DNA from: Hymenobacter oligotrophus
GTDB lineage: Bacteria > Bacteroidota > Bacteroidia > Cytophagales > Hymenobacteraceae
DNA: 64,000 bases
Assembly (NCBI RefSeq): GCF_003574965.1
Contig: NZ_CP032317.1
Location: forward strand, 1,736,001-1,800,000
Direction: 5' to 3'
Every line of letters starts with the position of its first letter. Position 1 is the first letter of the stretch. Under the pieces are notes generated by a model. That model saw only the letters and a list, made by a program, of their open reading frames with translations, did not search any database and was not told the origin of the DNA. The translations under genes and the position numbers were made by a program. Shown here in pieces: positions 1 to 6,768 of the stretch.

Positions 1-48
1 CAAGTAATTCAGTCAATTCCTCTGCGAAGGGCAAGCAGCCCACCTTGG

Positions 49-678
49 CTATACCCGTATGGGCGGCAACGACCAACCTTTTTTGGCAGCCAGCAGCCGA
101 AAAACGGTAATCACGCCCACCGACACGAGGAAATTAATCGTCGGATCGAAGCCCAAAAACAGCAGCAGCACGTACAGCACCGCTCCGGTTAGGCAAGGCG
201 TAGCGTACAGCTGCCGCTCAAACACCAGCGGCACCTCGTTGGCTAGCGTATCGCGGATGACGCCGCCAAACAGCGCCGACACAATGCCGAGCAGCACTGC
301 CGCCCACGCGTTTACGCCCGCGCTCAGGGCCTTTTGCAGCCCCAGAATGGTAAATATGCCAATGCCCAAAGTATCGAACACCAGCAGCGGGCGCTGCAAC
401 ACGCCCAACCACCAGCGCCGGCAAACCACGGCAATTAGTACGCTCGCGGTTATTACCACCAGGTAGTTGGCGTCGGTAATCCAAGCCACCGGATGGGTTC
501 GAATGATGACATCGCGCAGGGTGCCGCCGCCCACTGCCGTCACAAACGCGAAGATGAACAGCGTGAGCACGTCGTGGTCTTTCTTCTTGTGCAAGGCGGC
601 CAGGGTGCCCGATATGGCAAACACGCCGGTCCCGATTAAATCCGTCAGGTAGATTACACTCATACACAAACTCGTCAA
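49..678 (-). CDS. Trimeric intracellular cation channel (TRIC/UPF0126) family protein
   Basis: Predicted inner-membrane protein of 209 residues, the usual length for bacterial UPF0126/TRIC proteins, which form trimeric K+-permeable channels. The family is an internal duplication. Both halves carry the glycine-rich signature here: GGGTLRD at residues 50-56 and FGGVIRD at 137-143, each after a hydrophobic helix. About seven membrane segments can be drawn. A second Met at residue 6 (MSVIYL, codon at 663) may be the real start, because the first five residues add nothing to the first helix. The gene stands alone; a tRNA on the same strand lies upstream. Family assignment is firm; transported ion and physiological role are not shown by the sequence. 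Confidence 0.88.
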   Translation of the reverse strand: MTSLCMSVIYLTDLIGTGVFAISGTLAALHKKKDHDVLTLFIFAFVTAVGGGTLRDVIIRTHPVAWITDANYLVVITASVLIAVVCRRWWLGVLQRPLLVFDTLGIGIFTILGLQKALSAGVNAWAAVLLGIVSALFGGVIRDTLANEVPLVFERQLYATPCLTGAVLYVLLLFLGFDPTINFLVSVGVITVFRLLAAKKGWSLPPIRV

Positions 679-1016
679 GCGCCAAAGGTCGGGCCCCAGT
701 TACCGAAGGTGCCCGTTAAAAAGCAAATTGTTGGCAGTGCGTACGCCGCCCGAACGGGTTGCGCCCGTGCGCTTGCGGCCCCGCTTAGGCCGAAGCTTTG
801 CGGGCGAGGGCGTGCCGGCAACCGCGCTCCTCCTAGGTGCCGCCAGCCAAAGCGGTGCCGGGGAGCTGGCCCACTGCGTAGTTGGCGTAGTGTGCGCGAT
901 AGGTTCGTCCTTTGCTCGTTGGGTGGGCTTGGCGGCTGGTTGCTGCAGCTAACGACGGGCAAAGCTATTGGCATTAAACAAAAAACCCTGCTTACTGGTC
1001 GTAAACAGGGTTTTAG
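679..1016. other. Intergenic gap without a supported gene
   Basis: GC-rich spacer of about 340 bp between the TRIC gene and the tRNA. Overlapping reading frames of 74-120 codons exist on both strands, but none has homologous-looking content or a believable start. It holds one CCTAGG site (832) and, at its right end, the tRNA terminator. Confidence 0.5.
976..1014 (-). terminator. Rho-independent terminator of the tRNA(CAU) gene
   Basis: The stem pairs AAAACCCTG (982-990) with CAGGGTTTT (1006-1014) around a 15-nt loop. On the minus strand it is followed by a T-rich run, as expected for a terminator of the tRNA transcript. Confidence 0.75.
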
Positions 1017-1090
1017 TGGGCCCAGCTGGAATCGAACCAGCGACCTACTGATTATGAGTCAGTTGCTCTAACCGATTGAGCTATAGGCCC
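1017..1090 (-). tRNA. tRNA with anticodon CAU (elongator Met or Ile2)
   Basis: A 74-nt cloverleaf on the minus strand. The acceptor stem pairs GGGCCTA with TGGGCCC, with discriminator A and no encoded CCA. The anticodon stem is CTGA/TCAG around loop CTCATAA, giving anticodon CAU. The T arm is GCTGG-TTCGATT-CCAGC. Because the acceptor stem is fully paired at position 1-72, it is not an initiator tRNA. Elongator Met cannot be told from the lysidine-modified Ile2 tRNA by eye; the identity depends on TilS determinants. Confidence 0.93.
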
Positions 1091-1179
1091 GGCTGAAACC
1101 TCAGTACTGAAAAGGCAGTTGGTTGGTTTCGGCGGCGCAATCTACCAATTTCGCGGGCTCATTACCAAATCTTGCGCTT

Positions 1180-1848
1180 ATGTCTGCTCCTGCGCGGCGG
1201 CTGCCCAACCTGCTTTTCGACTTCGGCGGCGTTATCATCAACGTCGATTACAACCGCACGCTGGAGGCCATGCGCGCCCTAAGCCGCGCGGGCTCCACCA
1301 TCGAGTTTACGCAGGCCTCGCAATCGGCTTTGTTCGACGAGCTGGAGACGGGCCGCCTCACGCCTGCCGAGTTCCGCACGGGCCTGCGCCACCACTACGA
1401 CCTGCACCACGCCACCGACGCCCAGCTCGACGAAGCCTGGAACGCCATGGTGCTCGATTTGCCGCTGGAGCGCATCGAGTACATTCGGGAACTGCGCCGC
1501 GAGGGCTACCAAACCGCGCTGCTCTCCAACACCAACAGCATCCACATCGACATGATTCTGGAGATGCTGCGGCGCCAGTACGGGTTGCAAAACGGCATTG
1601 CCGATGTGCTCGACCGCGTGTTCTACTCGCAGGAAGTGGGCCTACGCAAGCCGGGTAAGGAGGTGTTCGGGCACGTGCTGCGCGAGCTGAACTGGCGCCC
1701 CGAGGAAACTCTTTTCGTGGAGGATAGTATCCAACACATCCGGACGGCCGAAGCGCTGGGCATTCGCACGTTGTTTTTGCAGCCGCCGCTTACCCTCACC
1801 CAAGCCCTACCCGCTGCGCTCCGTGCCTTTTCCGTCCCTTCCACCTAG
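1180..1848 (+). CDS. HAD-superfamily hydrolase, YihX-like sugar-phosphate phosphatase
   Basis: A 222-residue cytosolic HAD-IA hydrolase. Motif I is LLFDFGGVI (nucleophile Asp14), motif II LLSNTNSIH, motif III the Lys of RKPGKEVF and motif IV FVEDSIQHI. The order and wording resemble E. coli YihX, an alpha-D-glucose-1-phosphate phosphatase, including the DFGG form that lacks the usual second Asp. ATG 1180 (MSAPARRLPNLLFDF) was chosen over an upstream ATG at 1123 because it places motif I near the N-terminus as in relatives. Its 3' end overlaps the next gene by 26 bp, so the two are probably co-transcribed. Substrate is inferred only. Confidence 0.85.
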   Translation: MSAPARRLPNLLFDFGGVIINVDYNRTLEAMRALSRAGSTIEFTQASQSALFDELETGRLTPAEFRTGLRHHYDLHHATDAQLDEAWNAMVLDLPLERIEYIRELRREGYQTALLSNTNSIHIDMILEMLRRQYGLQNGIADVLDRVFYSQEVGLRKPGKEVFGHVLRELNWRPEETLFVEDSIQHIRTAEALGIRTLFLQPPLTLTQALPAALRAFSVPST

Positions 1849-3037
1849 CCCCCACGGCAGCGACCCGGCCACGCCGCCCGTTGGCCGCGCGCCCCACGCC
1901 CCGCTGCGCTGGCGGTGGCGGCGCTACGAGCGCCCCGAGCCCCCGCTCTGGCGCGTGGTGCTTGTGCACCTAGGGCTGTTTCTGATTACCCTGTACACCA
2001 CCACGGTGGCCGGCGCCGAGCAGGTTACGGCTAAGTCGTTGTGGTCGGGCTGGTGGCCGTCGGTAGCGGAGCTCAAGCGTGGCTTGGCTTACTCGATTCC
2101 GTTTTTGGCTATTCTGACGGTGCACGAGTTCGGGCACTATTTCACGGCGCGTTACAACCGCATCCGTACCTCGTTGCCGTATTACATCCCCATTCTTAAC
2201 GGCCTGCTCGACATCGGCACGTTTGGAGCGGTTATTCAGATTCGGGACAAGATTTTCTCGCGGCGCGAGTTTTTCGATGTGGGCATTGCCGGGCCGCTGG
2301 CCGGGCTGGTGGTAGCCGTGGGCGTGCTGGTGTACGGCCTCACGCATTTGCCGCCGCTGGAGTACCTGTTTCAGGTGCACCCCGAGTACCGTTTTTACGG
2401 CGCCGACTACGCCCGCCACGTCTACAACGCCGAGTCGTTTGGCGTGAACCCGCCGCTGCTCTACCACGGCCTGGCCCAACTGCTGGCCGACCCCGCACGC
2501 CTCCCCCACCTCAACGAGCTGATGCACTACCCGTACCTACTGGCGGGCGTGCTGGGGCTGTTTTTTACGGCGCTGAATTTGTTGCCCATCGGGCAGCTCG
2601 ATGGCGGCCACATTTTGTACGGCTTGCTGGGTTTTCGGCGCGGCAATCAATTGTCGGCGGTGCTGTTTCTGTGCTTTATCTTCTACGCCGGCCTCGGGCT
2701 GTTTTCATTTAACGCTTCGCGCGAAACCTGGCTCTACGGCGTGCCGGTTTACCTGCTGTATCTGTTTTTTGTGCTGCGGCGGGTGTTGCCCACGCCCCGC
2801 CGCGTATGGATGCTGGTGGCGGGGGTGCTATTGGCGCAACTAGCCGTAACGGTAGCTTTTCCGGGCATCGAAGGCAACCCCGGCTGGCTGTTGTTTGGCT
2901 TGCTGCTGGGCCGGGTTACGAGCATTTACCACCCACCCGCCACCGACGAACGCCCCCTGTCGCCGGGCCGGCAGGTGTTGGGCTGGCTGATGCTGGCGGT
3001 ATTTGTGCTGTGCTTTTCGCCTTCGCCCTTCCGCTAA
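1823..3037 (+). CDS. Site-2 protease family (M50) intramembrane metalloprotease
   Basis: A 404-residue polytopic membrane protein. The zinc motif HEFGH lies at residues 101-105 at the end of a hydrophobic helix, and the third ligand motif LDGGH follows at about 258-262 inside LLPIGQLDGGHILYG. This is the plain cytoplasm-facing S2P layout without a PDZ domain, unlike RseP. About eight membrane helices follow a Pro/Arg-rich N-terminal tail. S2P proteins cleave membrane-embedded anti-sigma factors or signal-peptide remnants; no substrate gene is adjacent. It starts inside the 3' end of the HAD gene, suggesting translational coupling. Confidence 0.9.
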   Translation: MPFPSLPPSPHGSDPATPPVGRAPHAPLRWRWRRYERPEPPLWRVVLVHLGLFLITLYTTTVAGAEQVTAKSLWSGWWPSVAELKRGLAYSIPFLAILTVHEFGHYFTARYNRIRTSLPYYIPILNGLLDIGTFGAVIQIRDKIFSRREFFDVGIAGPLAGLVVAVGVLVYGLTHLPPLEYLFQVHPEYRFYGADYARHVYNAESFGVNPPLLYHGLAQLLADPARLPHLNELMHYPYLLAGVLGLFFTALNLLPIGQLDGGHILYGLLGFRRGNQLSAVLFLCFIFYAGLGLFSFNASRETWLYGVPVYLLYLFFVLRRVLPTPRRVWMLVAGVLLAQLAVTVAFPGIEGNPGWLLFGLLLGRVTSIYHPPATDERPLSPGRQVLGWLMLAVFVLCFSPSPFR

Positions 3038-3083
3038 GCCCGGCTGTTGGCAACACCTAGGCGGCCGGTGCGTACCTAGGGCC

Positions 3084-3437
3084 ATGGCAACCACCACCGC
3101 TCCCCCCGACCGCACCACTCCCGAGTACCGCTGGGCTTTGGCCGAGCGCATTGCCGGCCACATGCTCGAGGCTGGCCTGAGCCACCGCGACGTAAGCGAC
3201 GCCACCACCCCCGAAGACTTCGTGCAGATGGGTACCCTGCCCAAGGCCGATGCCGCGTACGTGCGCAGCCTGGAAATTGTGTCCGAAGCCGAAGCTCGCG
3301 AGTTGTTTGTGCGCCACGCCCGCGGCAAAGCCGCCAAAACCGACCCCGAGTGCTGCGCCACGTTCAACTTCTTCCGGCAGCTGGTGTGGGTAAACCTCTA
3401 CAGCCGCCCCGACGAAGAAGACGGCCTACCGGCTTAA
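3084..3437 (+). CDS. Hypothetical protein (117 aa)
   Basis: A 117-residue soluble protein with no signal peptide and no membrane segment. The N-terminus is Thr/Pro-rich, and the middle is Ala/Glu-rich and probably helical (WALAERIAGHMLEAGLSH). A CC pair and the aromatic stretch FNFFRQLVWVNLY lie near the C-terminus. It follows the S2P gene by 46 bp in the same direction, with two CCTAGG sites in that spacer. I do not recognise the family. The codon pattern is like that of its neighbours, which supports it as a real gene. Confidence 0.65.
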   Translation: MATTTAPPDRTTPEYRWALAERIAGHMLEAGLSHRDVSDATTPEDFVQMGTLPKADAAYVRSLEIVSEAEARELFVRHARGKAAKTDPECCATFNFFRQLVWVNLYSRPDEEDGLPA

Positions 3438-3476
3438 CTACCTGCGTCGTAAGTACCGAAGCTCGGCCGTGGGCTG

Positions 3477-3484
3477 TATCTTTG
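3477..3484 (+). promoter_or_regulatory. Bacteroidota -7 box (TATCTTTG)
   Basis: TATCTTTG matches TAnnTTTG, 26 bp upstream of the GTG start at 3510. No clear TTG -33 element is at the usual distance. Confidence 0.5.
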
Positions 3485-3509
3485 CGCTTGCTTTTAACGG
3501 CTCTTTTCT

Positions 3510-4100
3510 GTGTTCGAACAGCGTGCCTTTTTCACTTACCGTTCGCTTAAGCTCGAGCCCGAGGGCCTGCGCTTTACCGAGCGCCAGCTCAACGCCTACA
3601 ACGAGCTGACCATAGCTTACGAAGACCTGCTGCCGCTGGGCACGGCCCGCTACCGGCGCGTGCCGGTGCGCCTCACGCTGCTCTGCCTCTTTTTGGCTTC
3701 GGCTTGCGTACGGGCTGTTGCTGATTACCAGGAATATGGCATCTGGACTGTGCTTGTGTTCTTCGCGCTGTTCGGGTTGGCACTTGCCTACACCGTTAAA
3801 AAGTGCCACTGGCACTTCGTCATCACCACTGGCAGCGGCAACCTGCGCTTTCTCGACCTAGGGGCTTCGGGCCGGCAGCTGCCGGCAGTGCTGGCCCAAC
3901 TGGAGGCCTACACCGTTGCCCACCTGCGCCGCAAGTACCTCCGCGTAAACGCCCTGGAGCCAACGGAGGCGCAGCTAGAGCGCCTCACGTGGCTGCGCGA
4001 CCACAACGTCATCAAGCAAGCCGAGTACGAGCAGTACAAGCAAAAACTGCTGGGCCAAGGCAGCCAGCTTATCGGCCCGGTTGGCTTCAGCCTGAACTAA
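3510..4100 (+). CDS. Membrane protein with C-terminal SHOCT-like segment
   Basis: A 196-residue protein read from GTG 3510. An N-terminal soluble part with a PH-like pattern (residues 1-50) is followed by two membrane helices (about 52-70 and 77-93). A second soluble part ends in LERLTWLRDHNVIKQAEYEQYKQKLL (only key part: short helix, turn, then an EYEQYK-K-L helix), the signature pattern of SHOCT domains. SHOCT domains are short helical pairs at protein ends thought to mediate oligomerisation. The function of the whole protein is unknown. It has its own promoter-like -7 box at 3477. Confidence 0.7.
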   Translation: MFEQRAFFTYRSLKLEPEGLRFTERQLNAYNELTIAYEDLLPLGTARYRRVPVRLTLLCLFLASACVRAVADYQEYGIWTVLVFFALFGLALAYTVKKCHWHFVITTGSGNLRFLDLGASGRQLPAVLAQLEAYTVAHLRRKYLRVNALEPTEAQLERLTWLRDHNVIKQAEYEQYKQKLLGQGSQLIGPVGFSLN

Positions 4101-4118
4101 GAGCGTGGCTTCTTGCGC

Positions 4119-4475
4119 GTCATGCTGAGCGAAGTCGAACCAAAGGTCGGCGTAGCCAAGCGTCTCGCGTGCTGACGTTGAATGGCGTTTGTCATCCTGA
4201 GGCGCCAGCCGAAGGACCCTCTCACGACTGAACGACCCAGGGTCGTTGTTATGTCGAGCAGAGCGAGACATCTGGGAGGCTGACGCCGAACGGGATTGTC
4301 ATCCTGAGCCCGGATAGCATCCGCTCCCTTCTCCTGTTGGGGAAATGCGCATCGAGCATTTCTTCGGGGGCCGTGCCCCGTAGGAGTCCTGTGAGGCCCC
4401 AACGTGATAAGGTCCTTCGCTTGGGCTCAAGATGACAGAGTGATCCGGCCAGATGTCTCGCTTTGCTCGACATTA
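4119..4475. repeat. Cluster of REP-like palindromic repeats
   Basis: The 440-bp gap between the SHOCT protein and pgk is filled by REP-type units. They are GTCATGCTGAGCGAAGTCGA (4119), GTCATCCTGAG (4192 and 4299), ATGTCGAGCAGAGCGAGACA (about 4250) and, in reverse orientation, CCTTCGCTTGGGCTC (about 4411) and TGTCTCGCTTTGCTCGACAT (about 4453). The outer TGTCGAGCA and inner CCTGAGCCC units face each other, so the block can fold as nested inverted repeats. The first unit is interrupted at 4140-4159 by a 20-nt module that recurs elsewhere in the window. No gene is supported here. Confidence 0.8.
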
Positions 4476-4488
4476 CAGGCTTAAACGC

Positions 4489-4523
4489 AAAAGGACCCGC
4501 AGCGTGTGCTGCGGGTCCTTTTT
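4489..4523 (-). terminator. Terminator of pgk
   Basis: Perfect stem AAAAGGACCCGCAGC (4489-4503) / GCTGCGGGTCCTTTT (4508-4522) with a 4-nt loop, flanked by A and T runs so it could work in both directions. It lies 22 bp past the pgk stop. Confidence 0.85.
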
Positions 4524-4544
4524 GCTTCGGCTGTTTAGGTGTTG

Positions 4545-5738
4545 CTAACCTAGGGCTGCAACGCCGGGCAAGGTTTTGCCCTCCATGTACTCAAGCAGCG
4601 CACCGCCACCCGTCGAGATGTACGTTACGCGGTCGGCAAAGCCCAGCTGGTTTACGGCAGCGGCCGAGTCGCCGCCGCCAATCAGCGAGTAGGCGCCGTT
4701 GGCCGTGGCTTCGGCAATGGCGCGGGCCACGTACTCGGTACCGAGCGAGAAATTGCTCATCTCGAACACGCCCATGGGGCCGTTCCACAGAATGGTTTTG
4801 GAGTTGCGAATGATGGCTGCAAACTCCTCGCGCGCCGTGGGACCAATGTCGAGGCCCATCCAGGTGGGCGGAATGTGCGTGTTGGCCGCTACATCCACGT
4901 TGGCGTCGTTGGCGAATTTGTCGGCGATGATGCTGTCGGCGGGCAGTACCAGGTTCACGCCTTTTTCTTTGGCTTTTTGGATCAGGCTCAGGGCCAAGTC
5001 CATCTTGTCGCCTTCGAGCAAGGAGGAGCCGATGTCGCCGCCTTGCGCTTTGGCAAAGGTGTAGGCCATGCCGCCGCCAATTAGCAGGTTATCAACCTTA
5101 TCGAGCAGTTGCTCAATGATTTCGATCTTGTCCGAAATTTTGGCGCCGCCCATAATGGCCGTGAAAGGCCGCTCGGCGTTGTTGAGCACGCGGTTGGCGT
5201 TTTCCACTTCGCTGTGCAGCAAGTAGCCGCCCACGCGGGCCTGCGGGAAGGATTCGGCCACTACCGCCGTGGAGGCGTGGCGGCGGTGCGCGGTGCCAAA
5301 GGCGTCGTTCACGTACACATCGCCGAGGCTGGCCAGGCGCTGGGCAAATTGCGCGTCGCCTTTTTCCTCTTCGGGATAGAAACGCAGGTTTTCGAGCAGC
5401 AGAATTTCGCCGGGCTGCAGCGTACGGGCTTGCTCAACGGCCTCGGCCTCAATGGCATCGGGGGCAAACTTCACGGGTACGCCGTACTCCGTGCTGAGGC
5501 GGTTTACGAGGTGGCGCAGCGAGTACTTTTCCTCGGGGCCGCCTTTGGGGCGCCCTAGGTGCGACATCAGAATAACCGAGCCGCCATCGGCCAGGATCTT
5601 GCGGATGGTACGCGTTGCGGCCCGAATGCGCGTGTCGTCGGTAATGCGGTAATCTTTGTCGAGGGGCACGTTGAAATCGACGCGCACCAAAGCTCTTTTG
5701 CCGGCGAAGTTGTACTGATCGATGGTTTGCATAGGCAA
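4545..5738 (-). CDS. pgk: Phosphoglycerate kinase
   Basis: Cytosolic glycolytic enzyme that interconverts 1,3-bisphosphoglycerate + ADP and 3-phosphoglycerate + ATP. The 397-residue length is normal. Hallmarks are the N-terminal [16 protein letters not shown], the hinge region [21 protein letters not shown], and the nucleotide-binding C-domain GPMGVFE and GGGDSAAA. Met1 and Met3 are both possible starts ([11 protein letters not shown]); Met3 matches the usual N-terminus better. The gene is monocistronic, with its own terminator downstream and a 319-bp divergent spacer upstream. Confidence 0.98.
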   Translation of the reverse strand: MPMQTIDQYNFAGKRALVRVDFNVPLDKDYRITDDTRIRAATRTIRKILADGGSVILMSHLGRPKGGPEEKYSLRHLVNRLSTEYGVPVKFAPDAIEAEAVEQARTLQPGEILLLENLRFYPEEEKGDAQFAQRLASLGDVYVNDAFGTAHRRHASTAVVAESFPQARVGGYLLHSEVENANRVLNNAERPFTAIMGGAKISDKIEIIEQLLDKVDNLLIGGGMAYTFAKAQGGDIGSSLLEGDKMDLALSLIQKAKEKGVNLVLPADSIIADKFANDANVDVAANTHIPPTWMGLDIGPTAREEFAAIIRNSKTILWNGPMGVFEMSNFSLGTEYVARAIAEATANGAYSLIGGGDSAAAVNQLGFADRVTYISTGGGALLEYMEGKTLPGVAALG

Positions 5739-6057
5739 CCGATTAGGTGGGTAAACGCCGCCTTATACGCGGCGCCGCGTAGTTCGGTGTTTTTCGGCAG
5801 TGATGCAAAAAGCGCTATGTAAGAATATGCACCCCTAGGTGCCCAATGGACCTGCGGCCGAAGGGACCACGGGCCTTGGTTGCTGGCGCGGAGTTTAGCG
5901 CGTAGCACGCAACTCGTGCCCGTAAAGCCACGCCCGCAAGTTCAATAAGTTATCAATACCGTACCATCAGGAATATTAGCAGCTTCTATATTTGCCTCGC
6001 TTAATAATTACCAACTGCCGTTCAGCAAATTATTCTGCACGGCCCTTTTCAGCTTAT
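5739..6057. other. Divergent intergenic region pgk / outer-membrane gene
   Basis: A 319-bp spacer between divergent genes, so it should hold both promoters. One CCTAGG site lies at 5834. The right end is AT-richer. It carries TATATTTG at 5987-5994, a good -7 box about 64 bp upstream of ATG 6058. No gene is visible. Confidence 0.55.
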
Positions 6058-6684
6058 ATGAAACGATTTTATCTGCTAGCAGCCGCGGCGCTGCTGCTCG
6101 CCCCGGCGGCCTCTGCCCAACAAGTTCGGTACGGCTTAAAACTCGGAGCTACGTACTCCAAATACACCTACCACAGCAACCCCCAGCCCAACGAGCGGCT
6201 GCTGGCTGCTGGCGGCGGCCTAATGGCGCGTTACGACTTGGCCCCCAACCACCCGCTGAGTCTGCAGGCTGAGTTGCTGTATTTGCGCAAAGGAAGCAGC
6301 AATGAGCGCCTGCATTACTACGAGGTGCCGGTGCTGACCCGCCTCAACTTGGCCGCGTTTAACCTGCCCACCTTGTTGCGAGGCCACCTCAATCTCAACA
6401 GGTTCGCGGTGGAGGTGGGCCCGCAGCTGAGCTCGGTATTCACCCCGGCGCACCGCCACCTTACCCGCAGTGCCGACGCCCGCACCAGCTTCGACCGAAG
6501 CCAGTACGCCGCCTTTCAAGTAGGCTATGCCGCTGGCCTCAGCTACGAGGTACCCGAGGGCTGGAGCCTAACGATACGCCACACCCACGACATTACCGGC
6601 GTGATGCGCGGCAACGGCGTAAAGGGCAAGCGCAACGCTGTTTTTCATGCCCAGGTGGGCTACATCTTCGGCGGCAAGCAGTAA
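6058..6684 (+). CDS. Outer-membrane beta-barrel protein (PorT/OMP_b-brl family)
   Basis: A 208-residue secreted protein. A Sec signal peptide (MKRFYLLAAAALLLAPAASA, then QQ) is followed by alternating polar/hydrophobic strands beginning VRYGLKLGATYSKY. This is the standard opening of small Bacteroidota outer-membrane barrels annotated as porin-family or PorT-like. The end, HAQVGYIFGGKQ, has an aromatic-containing final strand. ATG 6058 was chosen because an upstream in-frame start (5992) would bury the signal peptide. Likely a monomeric 8-stranded barrel; ligand unknown. Confidence 0.82.
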   Translation: MKRFYLLAAAALLLAPAASAQQVRYGLKLGATYSKYTYHSNPQPNERLLAAGGGLMARYDLAPNHPLSLQAELLYLRKGSSNERLHYYEVPVLTRLNLAAFNLPTLLRGHLNLNRFAVEVGPQLSSVFTPAHRHLTRSADARTSFDRSQYAAFQVGYAAGLSYEVPEGWSLTIRHTHDITGVMRGNGVKGKRNAVFHAQVGYIFGGKQ

Positions 6685-6713
6685 CGTTTCTGTCTACTTT
6701 GATGTTTGGCGCC

Positions 6714-6749
6714 GAGCGGCCTGCAGATAGCTGCGGGCCGCTCTTTTTT
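6714..6749 (+). terminator. Terminator after the beta-barrel gene
   Basis: Stem GAGCGGCC (6714-6721) / GGCCGCTC (6736-6743) with an inner TGCAG/CTGC pairing, followed by TTTTTT. Confidence 0.8.
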
Positions 6750-6753
6750 CGCC

Positions 6754-6761
6754 TAACTTTG
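6754..6761 (+). promoter_or_regulatory. -7 box TAACTTTG directly before ddl
   Basis: TAACTTTG fits TAnnTTTG and ends only 7 bp before ATG 6769. Initiation 5-8 bp downstream would give an almost leaderless ddl mRNA. It begins just after the upstream terminator. Confidence 0.6.
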
Positions 6762-6768
6762 CAGCAGC

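Noticed and set aside
728-952. 74-codon frame between the TRIC gene and tRNA
   Set aside because: Composition is Ala/Arg/Val-rich as expected from random GC-rich DNA; no start context or family.
4119-4475. Possible degraded transposon in the pgk gap
   Set aside because: Only REP-type palindromes are present; no transposase fragment or terminal repeat pair.
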